DNA from: Xiphophorus maculatus
Taxonomy: Eukaryota; Chordata; Actinopteri; Cyprinodontiformes; Poeciliidae
Reading direction: 5' to 3'
Length of the DNA stretch: 64,000 bases
NCBI RefSeq assembly: GCF_002775205.1
Contig: NC_036461.1
Coordinates: 16,712,015 to 16,776,014, forward strand
The position numbers and the translations under genes were made by a program. The notes beneath the pieces were generated by a model. That model was not told the DNA's origin. It saw only the letters and a program-made list of their open reading frames with translations, and did no database searches. Shown in pieces: positions 24,556 to 36,672 of this stretch; the stretch's first letter is position 1; each line of letters begins with the position of its first letter.

Positions 24556-26068
24556 GCCTCTGTCCATTGTGTTTCCGTATCTCATACTATATATTTTTTT
24601 TTTATTTGCATATTTTTATTTTAGAGGAAAAGATACATTTTCTCTGGCTTTGTGGGACTATTTTATTTTATTCTTGAAAATAGAAATCTCCTAACAATAA
24701 AATACTGAGGGGTCTTGTTTTGTTTGTCAGTTTTACATTTTCCTACAGTGACCGAACACCGACATGTTTGGGTAAAGCTTGACAATTTTCTTATTTAATC
24801 AACTCTTACTTTAAACAACTGCAGATGAGCCAAAAAATAAGGTCTTTAAAAATGTTGCATGATAAGTCGGCATGAAAGGAGGAGTAGTCTATTTATACAC
24901 ATCTGACTTTTTCACCTTTTTAATACATGTGCGTGTCCGTGTGGCTTTTAAGGGCACTGTAATAAGGTCTGGCAACTAATTTTATTAGTTTCTGACCGCT
25001 GCAGATCTTAAAGTCTGATTTTCTCCAAAGCAGCTTTGAGAACAGTGCCTCTAACCAAAAGCTGAGTCAGATGTTTCCTTAAATAAATGCACAGTGCTCT
25101 ATGGAAACAGAAACAATCCAACAGAAGGGGGTGGGGGGGCGGAGGGGGGGAGGGTGCCACTTGTCTAGGTTGGCTGGAAATCAGTAGGTGCTGACTTTTC
25201 TAAAAGCGTGTGGAGCTGCAGTTTCCGCCGGCAGACTTATGATAGTATCTCAAGTGTACGGCGAGCGCCGATTTCCCACAATTTCCAGCTAATTATTTTT
25301 AATAACAGCAAATTTAATACTAATCTGGTAATTGTATATCTATATAACGTATAATTTTAGATCCGCATGATATCTATACCTGTGAGCGACTAAGGAGCTG
25401 CAAACTGAATTTGTCCTTCCCCTCATTTCCTTGTCAATCTGGGTTTCAAACTGGTGACCTCCCAGAACACATCCTTGATTTCTAGTTACTTTTACACTTC
25501 CGCCTCCATTTAGGTCTATGTTTGTTTTCAAGACCCTGTAATTTCCCCACCGATCACTCAGAAGGGCCCCCGTCAAGTCTACCATTCATAAAGTTTAAAG
25601 TAGCTCTTAGTGGTTCCAGGAGTTTATTGAAACATTAAATTTGTATCCATGCAGTGATGGTGTATCTTTAGATGTTGCTAAAACTCACGTGCTTTGCTGG
25701 GTCTCTTTACATCAACCGCCAATTATGCTCTTCTCTTTGGGTGTGGGTTGAGCCTCGGTCAGTATGGCGGAGAAACCAGAAACATCAATTCCTGGGCAGC
25801 AGAGAGAACAAAAACAGACAAAATGCAAAAACCTTCCTTCCAAACACTGTTATCATCTCAGAGTGTAAGCACAAACATGGCGACCATTTCCAGTAACGCC
25901 GTCCAGAAGTGCTCTCTGGGGAACTTTGAGAAATCCACAGGTTGTTGTTTGGCTCGGAAAAGGCCTGAGAGACCAAAAGGACAAAGACAGAAAGTTTTGC
26001 CCTGTCATGGTCTCCCATACTTGTTTTTTTATGTTTCACTTCCTGTATTTCACTCATCCAGTGTAAAA
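24556..26068. other. Intergenic DNA with a G-quadruplex motif
   Basis: No gene recognised. A GC-richer stretch at 25120-25280 includes the G-run motif listed separately. The small frames at 25340-26149 have no recognisable domain. Confidence 0.45.
25127..25154 (+). other. G-quadruplex motif
   Basis: G-runs of 5, 7, 2, 7 and 3 are separated by single bases: four runs of at least three G in 28 bp with short loops, which meets the usual G4 rule. No adjoining gene is evident. Confidence 0.8.
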
Positions 26069-27368
26069 ACAGTACAGTATCCATCCTCGACCTTTTTCAC
26101 TTTTTTATCTCATTACAGCCTGAACTTTAGTGCATTACAGTTAATTTGATAAGCAAAACAAACTACATGTCTTTTTTTATTTGCTTTTATATATAAAATA
26201 TGATAACTGTACTGTGGATTTATATTCAGTTTAAATTTCTTCACCAGGTTTTGTCCATCTAGAGACAAAAATTGTTGCTTATTCATTCACGTCAAGCTCT
26301 ATTGGAGTGTCTATGAAGGTCTGTTTTCAGGTTTTGCCACAGAATCATAAGATGTAGTTCTGGACTTTGACTAGGCCATTCTAACTCATGGATATGCTTT
26401 GATCTAATCCGTTATTTTGTAACTCTGGCTCTATGTTTAGGATCATTGTTCTTGTAGAGGGAGAACACAGACTCCAAACTAAAGTTAATAATTTATTTTT
26501 TTTCTGAATTCATCTTCTCATTTTTTTTCCCTCTTTGTGTTGATGAAAACAATCCACAAGGCATGATCCTTCTGTTGCCATGTCTCGCTGTAATGGTGGC
26601 ATGTTGAAGGTCTCGTGCAGTGTTAGTTTTCCACCACTTGTGGCATTTTGCATGACAGCCAAAGTGTCCAAATTTGATCTCATCTGGCCAGAGCCACTTA
26701 TATCCCATGTTTGCTGCTTCCCTCGTTGGACTTATGGTAGACTGGAAATGGCCCTGCAACGACTCGCTTCCTGCCACACTTCCGTAAAAGGTCAGATGTG
26801 TGGAATGTGTTAAACGTTTTCTCTGCAGTTCCTCCAGAGTTAGCATGGGCCTCTTGGCTGCTTATTTGGTTATTGGTGTCCTTGCTGGAGCAATAACCCA
26901 GCACTCACCAACAAGTTGTTGTTTTCAGATGGTGAATTAAAAAGTGTGATGGTTAAGCTTTGGGATATTGTTCTATAACCTCATCCTGCTTTAAATTTCT
27001 CCACAACTTTCTTCCTAACCTCTCGGCTGTGATTTTTATCTTAAGGGTGTTGTTTGTTCACGAATGTTCACTACCAAACCTCTGAGGCCCTCGTAGAACA
27101 TTCGCATTCATACTGAGAGAAACGTTGAATCCTTTTGCAAATGAGATTGCAACAGATGTGGATGTACGCCACAGTTTCCAGGTTTTATCTATTAAAACTT
27201 TGAAAGCCATGAATCCTTTTCCACCTCACAGCAATGCACAACTTTGTGTTGGTTTAAATGTAAAATCCCAAGAACTACATTGAAGTTTGTGGTTGTAACC
27301 TCACAAAATGTAAAAAAAAAATTTTTTTAAAGTGCCAGGGCTGTGAATATATTTGCAAGGCAGTGTTC
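26069..27368 (-). mobile_element. Tc1-like transposon, near full length, dead
   Basis: The ends acagtacagtatccatcc (left) and gaatatatttgcaaggcagtg (right) bound about 1.3 kb, the usual Tc1 size. The minus-strand frame 26493-26846 shows the transposase core out of repair: LEELQRKR, then WLWPDEIKFGHFG (the D-E catalytic block) and WWKTNTARDLQH, but internal deletions and stops remove the N-terminal HTH and the last catalytic residue from this frame. Confidence 0.8.
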
Positions 27369-28274
27369 ATTACACTGATGAGGACTGTTGCATAACCCAC
27401 ATGTGAAATGACTGTGTGAAAACAGGAGGCTCCCAAGCATTTGGTTGCACTCACTGACTTTGGGTGTGTTCTTAATTGGCTGTTAACTGGCTTTCCTAAA
27501 TTCAGTAAAACCATTTTATGCCATATGTTAACTCAACGGCATGAAACTGAAAGCAAGTGTTTTACGAGGAGGCACTAATGATAATATAGGGAGTGAAGCG
27601 ACGGCAGCTTGCTCAGTTTTTTTAAGCTAATTCCTAATGGTTTCTACAAAGACGGCAGCAAACCACATTAATATCCTGTCGGGATGACACGGCCACATTA
27701 GAGACGACTTTTTAGTGCTCTTTTGTGGATTTCAGGTCAGGACAATAATGACGTTTTTCACATAGAGGAGCACTGGTGTGATCAGAAAATAAATGTTTTC
27801 TAATTCAGGTCCTCCACATATTTGTTTGAAGATGCTCAAGTTTTTTTTTTTTTGTCTTTTTTTTTTTTTTAGAATTATTGCTCTCGGAGGATGGAACCAA
27901 AAATGGAGAGGATCTTTGCAGTGGTTTAGACATATTTCAGAGACTGAAAGGCACTCAACTTATATAAAGAAATAATTATATAAAATATAAACTTCACCCT
28001 CTTTTGCAGTGTCATTGCATCTTAACAGGAGTAAAGCTGAAAAGGTGGAGTCTCACTGCAAAGTACACCGATAGAATTTAAAGCATCATGACAAAACTGC
28101 AGGAGCGCAAAGTGTAGCGTCAACAAGCAATTCATCCAAAACAAGTAAAACTATGAGACAAACATAATTTTGCACAGTTTTTAAAGCGGGGCCAGGCCTT
28201 AAAAAAATCAAAACTTGCCAGAGAATATGAAAAATGCTGCACCAGCTTGAGCTGCAAGTGGCAAAATCAATTCA
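27369..28274. other. Intergenic DNA, nothing recognised
   Basis: T-rich runs at 27841-27870. No gene. Confidence 0.5.
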
Positions 28275-29118
28275 ACATACAGTTAGATCAGATATTTACA
28301 TACACTGAGTGAAAAGATGCCGCTTGCCATTAAATCTGACTAATATCAAGTCAATTGCTCACTCCGGAATCATGAGGGAGATCGTTTTTAGATTTTCAGT
28401 TTCAATGTTCTTCATATTATAAAGTTTGAGTTCATGTTATTAGTATTTCATAGAACTGCATCTACACTACCAGAGTTGGGTTAAACATTATGACTATCCT
28501 TCCAGAACCTCTTCTAAATACATCACAGGACTTTTTTTAGCTAACAGGGTCGGGTTTGTATGCCTCCTACTTACATATACCATTTTAGCTCTGTCCACAA
28601 ACTTTCTTGGGAACTGAAATTAAGGCTTTCACCCCAAAACACTGAATTTGATGCCCTTAAGCAACTTTGTTACTAATTTGGTGGTATTGTCAGGGTCATT
28701 TGTCTAAGTCAAATATTATCTTCTGCCCAAGTTTTAATTTCCTGCCCGATGTCTTGCAATTATCCCACATGAAATGTCGGCTTGTTCATGGTGTACCCAA
28801 CCTCTCAATCATTAACTGCTGGAGATAGGCACCATGTGTGTCCCTGCACAGCAGATAAAGGAAATGGATTTATGCATGACTTCTTCTTCACCGAGTGGCT
28901 CTTTAGCTCAAGTAGGCGCAGGACTCATTGAATTGTGAATACTGAGACTCTGTTAGCAGCTTCAGTGATACAAGGGAGCTCATTTTTCAGTGGTACTACG
29001 CAATGAAATAGTATGTTTCAGATGTAGAGATGTATTGGTTGCTCACAAAGCCATGACATCATTTTTTATGCTCTTTCTGAAATGGCATAGTAAATTTGTG
29101 TATGTAAGCTTCTGGATT
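28275..29118 (-). mobile_element. Tc1-like element of Sleeping Beauty/salmonid type, decayed
   Basis: The ends acagttagatcagatatttacatacactgag (left) and ttgtgtatgtaagcttctgg (right, RC ccagaagcttacatacacaa) are matching inverted termini of the tttacatacac class. The inner aaagccatgacatcattttt at about 29049-29068 matches the subterminal DNA of that class. No transposase frame survives. Confidence 0.7.
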
Positions 29119-31257
29119 AAATAAATTACTAAAAAAAATCCTTGAAAATGAAATTTCTCTCATTATTCTGGCACTTAGCAAACATACTAACTGACCTAAA
29201 TCAGAAGTTTTATCTAAATTATAAAAAGGGTTTTGTGTCTTTTTACATAATGCATATAAATATCTGGTTTTAGGTGCATTTTTGTCATTGGTGCACTTCA
29301 ACTCAGTCTGCATCTTTCCTGCATGCCATCTCTCCCGTCTAAGAACATTTGCAAATGAAGACCACAAATTACATTATTTTTATTTGACAGGATGAGTGAA
29401 CTTAAACAATACTTGCCAAACATGATTAAGTACTCAGAGCAAGAGAAGGTAGCACTTTGGAAAATTGCAGTTAATTTGGGTCTAATTTACACAAAAAAAA
29501 AGAGAGAGGGGGATTCAAACGAGCCCTATTGGGAGGATCTTTAATTAAACTTGTGGTGAAAGACGCCTGTCAGAGTCACGTGCGCTATAGACGCCTCGTA
29601 TAGAAACCCAGCAAAGGCCTCAATCACACAGCTCATCATCATTTTGTCAAATATACACATGTTGCCTGCATGATGTGCGCACATTAGAGGAGCGAAAGAC
29701 GAACACGTGCTATAAATGGCCGCACGATGGTCAGAGAGATTTGGGAACGGGGCACGGGACTACCCTACACATCGTTTATGGCTGCTGGTGTGTTAGAGAA
29801 CATGTGATTATTTGGGTGTATGCATTTCCTATGTGGCTGGGCCTGAAGCTGTGAAATTACAGTCGGAAGATCTCAAAGTAAGCAAGGTGGAGGGCAAGGG
29901 AGGATAACTCAGGGGCTGACTGAGGAAATACAACATCACATCACGACAGGAACCAGATTTACTGGAGCAAATGCACCCCAAACCCTGCGTAATATATGTG
30001 CACTGAGAGGACCAAAAATAATGCATGACCACAAGGGTATGGCTGTGAAAAATCTGCTGTACACAAGTGAAAACATGCCCCCTGGTGGCTGAGCGGTTGC
30101 ACTGCGTGTACTCAGATTTTAAGATAGAGGCTCTTTAACGTCCATAGAGGCAAAAACGAACAAGAAATGTTAAAAATGTTCTTCATCCCATGCTGTATCG
30201 TAACTAGACCAATCTGATCAAATAATGTGGATATTAAAGTTTAAATAACATGTTAGTCCCTTTCAATATTGTCCTATATTAGTTCTTTAAATATTTTGAC
30301 TCTTTCAAAAAGGTCCAGATAACTCTCCTCCCTAACAAATCATGACTTCAATTCACTTTAATTACTATAGCGCCAATTCACAACAAATGTTGTGAATTTT
30401 TTTTATTGAAAAAATAATAATTTCAATTCATTCATACATACATTTCAATTGATCTTAGTTATCAAACCCATAATTTATACAGTTTGCAATGTACTTTATT
30501 AAATCCTCACAGTAAGCTTCATATTGGTAGAAATTGTTTGACCCATTTTCAGAAAGTGTTATGTACGAATTTTGTTTTCTGAATACAAACATTATAGATA
30601 ACCTGTTTTTCAAATTAAATATGTCATAAAGTGGTTATATTTTTTCTCTTTTTGGGGGTTAGAAAATAAAATCGAGTGAGAAGAAAAGGAGGAAATGAAG
30701 AAAAGAACTACTATTACTGCTCATAAATATGCCTCTGTCATTTCATATGTCAATATATGAATATGCAAAGTAAACAAAACAGACAAAACATTTATGTAAT
30801 AGCTGGAAGGACTGATCATAGGAAACATATTGAAAAACTAATTAAATAGTTGAAGAAATAAAAAATAAATAAATAAATAAATAAATAGTCATTATAATAA
30901 ATAAGTAATCACGATAAGTTTGTAATCCTTACAAGAATTAGAAAAAATAGAAAAGTAATAAATCTAAGGGATAAAGGTCTACCAGCAATCAGGCCGATCG
31001 ATAACTATACAGGAACTAAATGGCATCAAACTATTCCTCGAATTCCTCAAAGCAATTTTCCTTTATCAAGATTTTATTTCAAGAAGAGAGAAGACAGAAG
31101 AAAATGTGATAATCATGTGTCTGGATATTCAAGACATGGAGGCACTCTGACGTGACATGCCCGCTTTGGGAAGATCTGTCTGCTAATTACACCCTAGCTC
31201 TAAGGAGGGAGGTGCTTTTTTGGTGAGTTTTTTTAATGATGTGAGGGGCAGATATGG
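29119..31257. other. Upstream region of col10a1
   Basis: No gene. A stretch of non-repeat, GC-richer DNA at 29530-30110 has E-boxes (CACGTG-type at 29578 and 29703). A dispersed-repeat scrap (ttactatagcgccaattcac) lies at about 30361 and an (AATA)n run at 30858-30890. A CRE-like TGACGTGA lies at 31148-31155, about 140 bp before the presumed start site. Confidence 0.45.
30858..30890. repeat. (AAAT)n microsatellite
   Basis: About seven tandem ATAA units. Confidence 0.85.
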
Positions 31258-31265
31258 TATAAATA
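31258..31265 (+). promoter_or_regulatory. col10a1: TATA box of col10a1
   Basis: TATAAATA stands about 30 bp ahead of the inferred start site (31288-31292) and about 420 bp ahead of the ATG. A TATA promoter fits a strongly cell-type-specific matrix gene. A CRE-like site, TGACGTGA, is at 31148. Confidence 0.7.
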
Positions 31266-31289
31266 CCCACATCATTGTACTGGAGGACA

Positions 31290-31386
31290 GCATATCCTCA
31301 GTTGTGCTCCTACCCTAAGGATATACAGCGGCACCAAGAGCTCTCTGGTGCAGAAGAGATTTGGGTTTCTTCCCCTTTGGATGCCG
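31290..31386 (+). other. col10a1: col10a1 non-coding exon 1
   Basis: The 5' edge is inferred from TATA spacing. The 3' edge is a consensus donor (ATGCCG|GTATGT). A 279-bp intron follows, ending in tctttttccccgcag at 31665. Vertebrate COL10A1 has the same layout: a short untranslated first exon, a small exon with the signal peptide, and one very large exon. Confidence 0.65.
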
Positions 31387-31680
31387 GTATGTTCGACCTT
31401 CCTCTTCCACTCTGAGTGTTTCTTTCTGTGGAGAAGCAATAGCAGAGATCTAGGCTTTCTCTAGGCCTTGGCTCAATGGAGAAACAAGTAGAACTTCAGG
31501 ATGCTTCTCTGGCAATATTCAGAAGATCCTGCTAACAGACTTCTTGTGTGCCGATTTGCAGCTTCAGTGTTAGAACAAATCTCTGCAGTACATGACAGCA
31601 AGTGATGCTAGAAAGATTTACCTGTGAGACAGTTGCACTGACAATCTTTTTCTTTTTCCCCGCAGGTTTGAGCTTGCAAG

Positions 31681-34600
31681 ATGGACCTACGAGTGGCAAG
31701 CATCCTCCTTCTCATTGTGGCCTCTGCAGCAGCCACTGGAAAGGGCTACGTGGTGAAGAAAGTGGTGCCCATGAATGTTAAGAGCCACGGTGAGCAAAAC
31801 GCAATCTTGTACACAAGCTGTTGGCTTTTCAGTTTTTTTCTAAATGAAAAATTAAACAAGATAATCAGCATTTCTTCAATATAGAAGTTACTGTTACCTC
31901 AGCCGGAGTTCGTGGCGTCTTGAATCTTCAAGAAATTAGCCAGTTTCACATGACTGATGCACACAGGCAGATGCTGAGCACAGCTGTGTAGGATTTTTAA
32001 AAACTGAACTCCACTTTGCTGAGCGGCAGTGCCGCGCTCTGATTGGCTGCGTCAGTGGACCTGCCTCTCTCCACTCATCGTCTCTGTTTAGATGCAGAAT
32101 GACAAACCTGTTCAGTCAGTGCCGAGTCAGACTCTTTTCTGCTTCTGCAGTTTGAAGAATCTGATACTTTTTTACAGTTTTTTTTTTTTTTTTTGGTTAT
32201 TGTTTAATTTTATGTTTTTAATAGATTGATGTACAGAAGTTCCCCTTAGCATTTAAACATAAAATGTTTTGACAAAATGCAAAGTTATAGAACTGCACTT
32301 GTAATGTTATACATATACACATTTTTATGCTGTTTTTTTTTTTTTTTTTTGCAAGATTACTGCTTCTTTACATCAAGGATAGAATCTAGTTCCCTGTGTA
32401 TGTTTGCAAGCCCTCCACAGAGAACTGGATATGATGAGTTTTCCATAATAGTCACAAAAGAACAAACACAAAACAAGTCCACCACCTTAAAATATACATT
32501 TTTCTTTTTTTCTTTTTTTTTTTTTTTAGGTCTTTCCAAAAAGGCATTGCAAATATTCCATGTTGCATTTCTGCGAGTAAACACCCTTGTTTTTATTTCC
32601 AGAAATGAGCTGTTTGTATATTACTTTTGGTTTCGACACAGGCAATTACAGCCCAGTAACCCAGTGGTATGGCTTTTGCCTGGGTGTGCCTGCTTAACAC
32701 AAAACTCAAGACATCTGGTTTCGCTTTATCCAAACTGGGCCAGAATTAGCCAGAGAGTATTCCAGGGAGAGCGAGAGAGAGAGAGAGAGAGAGAGAGAAC
32801 TGAGGAGAGAGAGTGGGATGTTTTCACTCAAACACGTGACCACAATGAAAAAGAATAGAACGAGCGCATCTCAATTAGACCCAATCAGATACAAGGCCTT
32901 TATATCTTTTAGATGGATATATTTGCACTTTATTTTGTGAAAATTGGGTCGAGAACTCTTCTAATAGCTCCATTTCAAAATGAATTTGAATCAATTACAT
33001 TCCAACACAAATGTATTATATTAAAGATTAGAAATCGTGTCACTGAATGGGACCAGTTGAGAACATGAACCCAACATTTTATATATTTTGTTTTGTTTGA
33101 ACATGCATGATGGTGGCTCAACACAGCCCAACAACCAAAGTGTAATTTCAATAGTTTTTGACTGTTTTGGTTTTGGAACTCATGATGATCCCTCTTTCTC
33201 TCACACAGTGGTATCAGTGGCAGGTGAGCCTGGTCCTCCAGGTGAGCCTGGGCCCGAGGGACCTCAAGGCCCACCTGGCTCCCCAGGTCAGGATGGCGTA
33301 GGTTATTCTGGACCTCAAGGGCCCCCTGGACCTCCCGGACAACCTGGCCGCTCCATCGCTGGCAAACCTGGAACTCCAGGTGGACCTGGCAAACCCGGCA
33401 TCCCTGGAGCACCTGGTGAGAGGGGAGACACCGGAGCCACTGGCCTTCAGGGACCAAGGGGAGTTCCTGGTTCTCCTGGAAGCCCAGGACCTGCTGGTCT
33501 GTCTGCAACTGGCAAACCAGGACCTTCTGGCCTTCCTGGAGCAATGGGACCAAGAGGAGAGCCTGGCTTGAAAGGACATCCAGGTGTTCCTGGACTTCCT
33601 GGGGCTAAGGGTGATAGAGGGATTGGAGCTCCTGGACCTCAAGGTGAAACCGGACCTCAGGGACCTATGGGTCCAACTGGAGCAACCGGTGCACCAGGAA
33701 TCGGAAGGCCAGGCAAACCAGGTACCAATGGTGAGCCAGGAAAGTCAGGTAGCCCAGGTAGAGATGGTTCTTCCGGCCCCATGGGACCACAGGGACCCAA
33801 GGGACACACTGGTGCCCCAGGTATAGGTCTTCCAGGTAAATCAGGTGAGAATGGTGCCCCTGGTTTGCCTGGTCCTGCTGGGCTTAAGGGTCATCAGGGA
33901 CCTGCTGGAGCTCCTGGTGCCCCTGGAGTTCCAGGATACGGAAAGCCAGGTGCAAATGGTGAGAAGGGAGAGAGAGGAGCCTCAGGTAGCCCAGGTGCCA
34001 CAGGTCCAAAGGGAGAGCAGGGCCCAACAGGTTATACTGGGGCTACTGGTGCCACTGGCTCAATGGGTCCAGTTGGACCTCAAGGTGAAAGAGGTTTCCC
34101 TGGAGCCACTGGCCCCACTGGTCTTAAAGGTGACACAGGTCCATCTGGACCTCAGGGACCTAAGGGACACAAGGGAGATCAGGGAGCACAGGGTTTCCAA
34201 GGCAAGCAGGGTTATCCAGGGGCTGCTGGTCCTCCTGGACCCAGAGGGGCCACTGGACCTGCAGGTGACAAAGGTGATGGTGGTGCCCCAGGTACCCCAG
34301 GTGCTCCAGGTATCCCAGGGCCTGCTGGACCCAAAGGACACACTGGTCGCCCTGGTGAGCCAGGTGCCTCTGGATCTGATGGATCTCCAGGTCAAAGAGG
34401 ACCTGCTGGACCACAAGGACCTTCTGGTGCTACTGGCCCTAAGGGACACCCAGGTCTCCCTGGACCTCCTGGTCCTGCTGGTTTGGCTGCAAAGGGTGTT
34501 TCTGGACCTCAGGGTCCCGCTGGTCAACCCGGTGAGCCCGGAGCTGATGGAGAGCCTGGCCCCGCTGGCCCTCCTGGTCCCCCTGGACCTCCTGGTGAGG

Positions 34601-35043
34601 TTGTCTTCGAGAAGGGCATGGGACTGAGTGAGGTTATGGTCAAGTCCTCCGTGTCTGCATTCACTGCAGTTCTGGCCACTCCCTACCCTGCTGCTGGCAC
34701 TCCCATCAAGTTTGACCAGATTGTTTACAATGCTGAGAATCACTATGACCCTGAGTCAGGCATCTTCACCTGCCATGTTCCTGGAATTTACTACTTCTCC
34801 TACAGCATCCATGTCAATGGAGCTCATGCCCTGGTGGCTCTGTACAAGAATGGCCAGCCAATTATGTTCACTTATGATGAGTATAACAAGGGTTTCCTGG
34901 ACCAGATGTCTGGTAGCGCTGTCCTCTTGCTCGATGAGCACGACACAGTCTACGTCCAGATCCCTGATGAAGAGGCCAATGGTGTCTTTGCTGCAGAGAA
35001 TGTCCACTGCTCTTTCTCTGGATTCCTCATTGCCTCAACGTGA
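31681..35043 (+). CDS. col10a1: Collagen alpha-1(X) chain, complete (exons 31681-31789 and 33209-35043)
   Basis: Type X collagen is a short-chain network collagen secreted by hypertrophic chondrocytes, and in fish also by some bone-forming cells. The 647-aa product has a signal peptide (about 1-18, [18 protein letters not shown]), a short NC2 segment to residue 41, a Gly-X-Y triple helix (about 42-499) and a C-terminal NC1/C1q trimerisation domain (about 500-647, ending FSGFLIAST). The helix has eight breaks: GVG, GRSIAG, GLSATG, GIGAPG, GIGRPG, GIGLPG, GYG and GLAAKG. That number matches known type X chains. Human COL10A1 is 680 aa. The splice is CACG|GTGAGC to cacacag|TGGTATC, phase 1; the intron is 1419 bp. 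No frameshift or internal stop was seen. Open frames in other registers of the big exon are collagen-repeat shadows. The a/b paralogue cannot be told. Confidence 0.96.
31790..33208 (+). other. col10a1 intron 2
   Basis: Holds T-runs (32178-32195, 32332-32351, 32505-32527) and a (GA)n stretch at 32768-32812. The 193-codon frame at 32277-32858 runs through these low-complexity tracts and is not credible as a gene. Confidence 0.8.
32768..32812. repeat. (GA)n microsatellite
   Basis: Slightly interrupted GA repeats in col10a1 intron 2. Confidence 0.85.
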
Positions 35044-35676
35044 TACGTTAGCGCAGAAGTTTCCAAAAACCCAACCAACTAATTTTGCAATCTATTTCTC
35101 AAAGTAAAACTCCCTGTTCATTTACCGCAACCCAACAGACAGGCAGTGCAACCTTCTTGAGGAATAGTAGCATCTTAACTTGAAAACTACAAGAAATGGG
35201 TGCTTAAAAGAAGGAAAACTAATTTATGAAAACAGTTGATTTAAAGAGGGAGAAAGCAATACACAATGTTCCAGTGATGTTTTGTAATGTAAACAGCATG
35301 TGAAATCGAGGTGTTATAACTGTGTTGTGTCTAAAAGATTTTGGTTTTTTTCACACACTGCTCCTTTTATACTGACTTAAACTGATGTCTTTGAACTTAA
35401 TGTCTGTCTTCTTTGTTTTTGTACAATCTTGATTTTTTTTTTCTTCTTTTTTTTCCTTTGGGCATGAAAGGGAACAACAATCTTATCAAAGTACATTAAT
35501 TCTTCTCTGTGCAACATGTTTGTGACTAAATGTGACTTGAATATATTGTGAAATATGGTGATCAAATTGACTTTTGTTTCTAAACACAAACTGTTTCAAC
35601 AGCAACATTGTTATAACCCTTGACATGCATTCTGTCATGTAAAACGAGACCAAAATAAATAATGTCTTACTGAATC
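35044..35676 (+). other. col10a1: col10a1 3'UTR
   Basis: Runs from the TGA at 35041-35043 to a predicted cleavage site 15-20 bp after the AATAAA at 35654. Confidence 0.65.
35654..35659 (+). terminator. col10a1: Polyadenylation signal AATAAA (col10a1)
   Basis: Canonical hexamer in gaccaaAATAAAtaatgtc, about 610 bp after the stop, with a T/G-rich stretch downstream. Confidence 0.7.
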
Positions 35677-35819
35677 TTTTGCCTCAGACTCATTTTAATG
35701 GAAGCATTTCGCTTAATAAACATTATTTATGTCTACTAAAACCCTATTAATATGATAAATATACAAAACATTTTAATCATAATGTGCTTCTCCCTAATTG
35801 GAAAAACTGGAATCAACCT

Positions 35820-36205
35820 CAATTCTGTGAGATCTCAAGATAAGATTCCACAGCCAGTGACAAAGCCTTTTCTTCACGCTGAGGGACCAAACCTCAACTT
35901 AAACATCAGAGACTACCACCAGAGTCAGAGAGGGCTGAGGGTGGGATGGTCACCCAGCTCTTTTGATCCCAACCCCATTGAACACTTGTGACACAGGTTG
36001 GAATGTGCTGTTTGTGCCAGATTGAAGAATGCAAACACTTTGGTTGATGTGCGTCAAATGCTGGTTGAAGAAGAGAATATCATTCCGACTGCAGCGTGTG
36101 AACAACCTGGAAACAGGAATGAGGATGAGATACTGAGCTGTGATTGTTGTGCACAGTTCCTTCACACACCACTGAGGCCCCTTAAAAAGGTTATTGACTT
36201 GGCAA
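35820..36205 (+). mobile_element. Tc1-like transposase C-terminal fragment
   Basis: FDPNPIEHL (stop) then HRLECAVCARLKNANTLVDV resembles the S-P-D-L-N-P-I-E-H-L-W block holding the last catalytic Glu of a Tc1 transposase. The continuing agatactgagctgtgattgttg and ttccttcacacaccactgagg match the tail of one fish Tc1 family. Split by stops; dead. Confidence 0.65.
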
Positions 36206-36364
36206 CTTGGGAAGGTTTTGTTTTGTTTCATTAAACTTCAATCCTCTAATGACACCAACCAATGAGTCACAGTTTAGAGTCGGCCTGTTTGGGACTGACA
36301 GAGAAGATTTATCACATTTGTCAGGGTCACGTGCTAAACTGTATCATCCAAAGGTTCAACGAAG

Positions 36365-36672
36365 CAAAGCTGGTCTTTGTTTACAAATTAGGTGACTTCT
36401 GATTAAAGGTTCTTTGCATTAGAACTTATTTAGGTGTATAGGATTAGGAGTAAAGGGGGCTAAAGACAAATATACATCATACTTTTAACATTTGCATTCG
36501 TACTTTTGCCATTTACTGTGCAACAGCTTCCTTCTACTTTATACTTTTGTGGTATATGGTATTTGTTTACCACTTAAATCACAATGAAGTACATTGAAAC
36601 ATTTCGTTTTGATGTGAAAATAATCTGAAGCGGTTTCAAGTGTGTTAAAACTTTTGCAAGGTATGCAATGGG
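36365..36672 (-). mobile_element. Tc1-like terminal fragment
   Basis: Contains acaaattaggtgacttctga, aggagtaaagggggctaaagac and aaaacttttgcaaggtatgc, which resemble the 5' non-coding part and terminus of a common fish Tc1 element. No coding part is attached. Confidence 0.6.

Noticed and set aside
32277..32858. 193-codon frame in col10a1 intron 2
   Set aside because: It passes through poly-T and GA microsatellites (poly-Phe, Arg-Glu runs) and lies between clear splice sites.
33845..34627. 260-codon plus-strand frame and 142-227 codon minus frames inside col10a1
   Set aside because: They are register shadows created by the GGT-CCT-rich collagen repeat; the Gly-X-Y frame is the gene.
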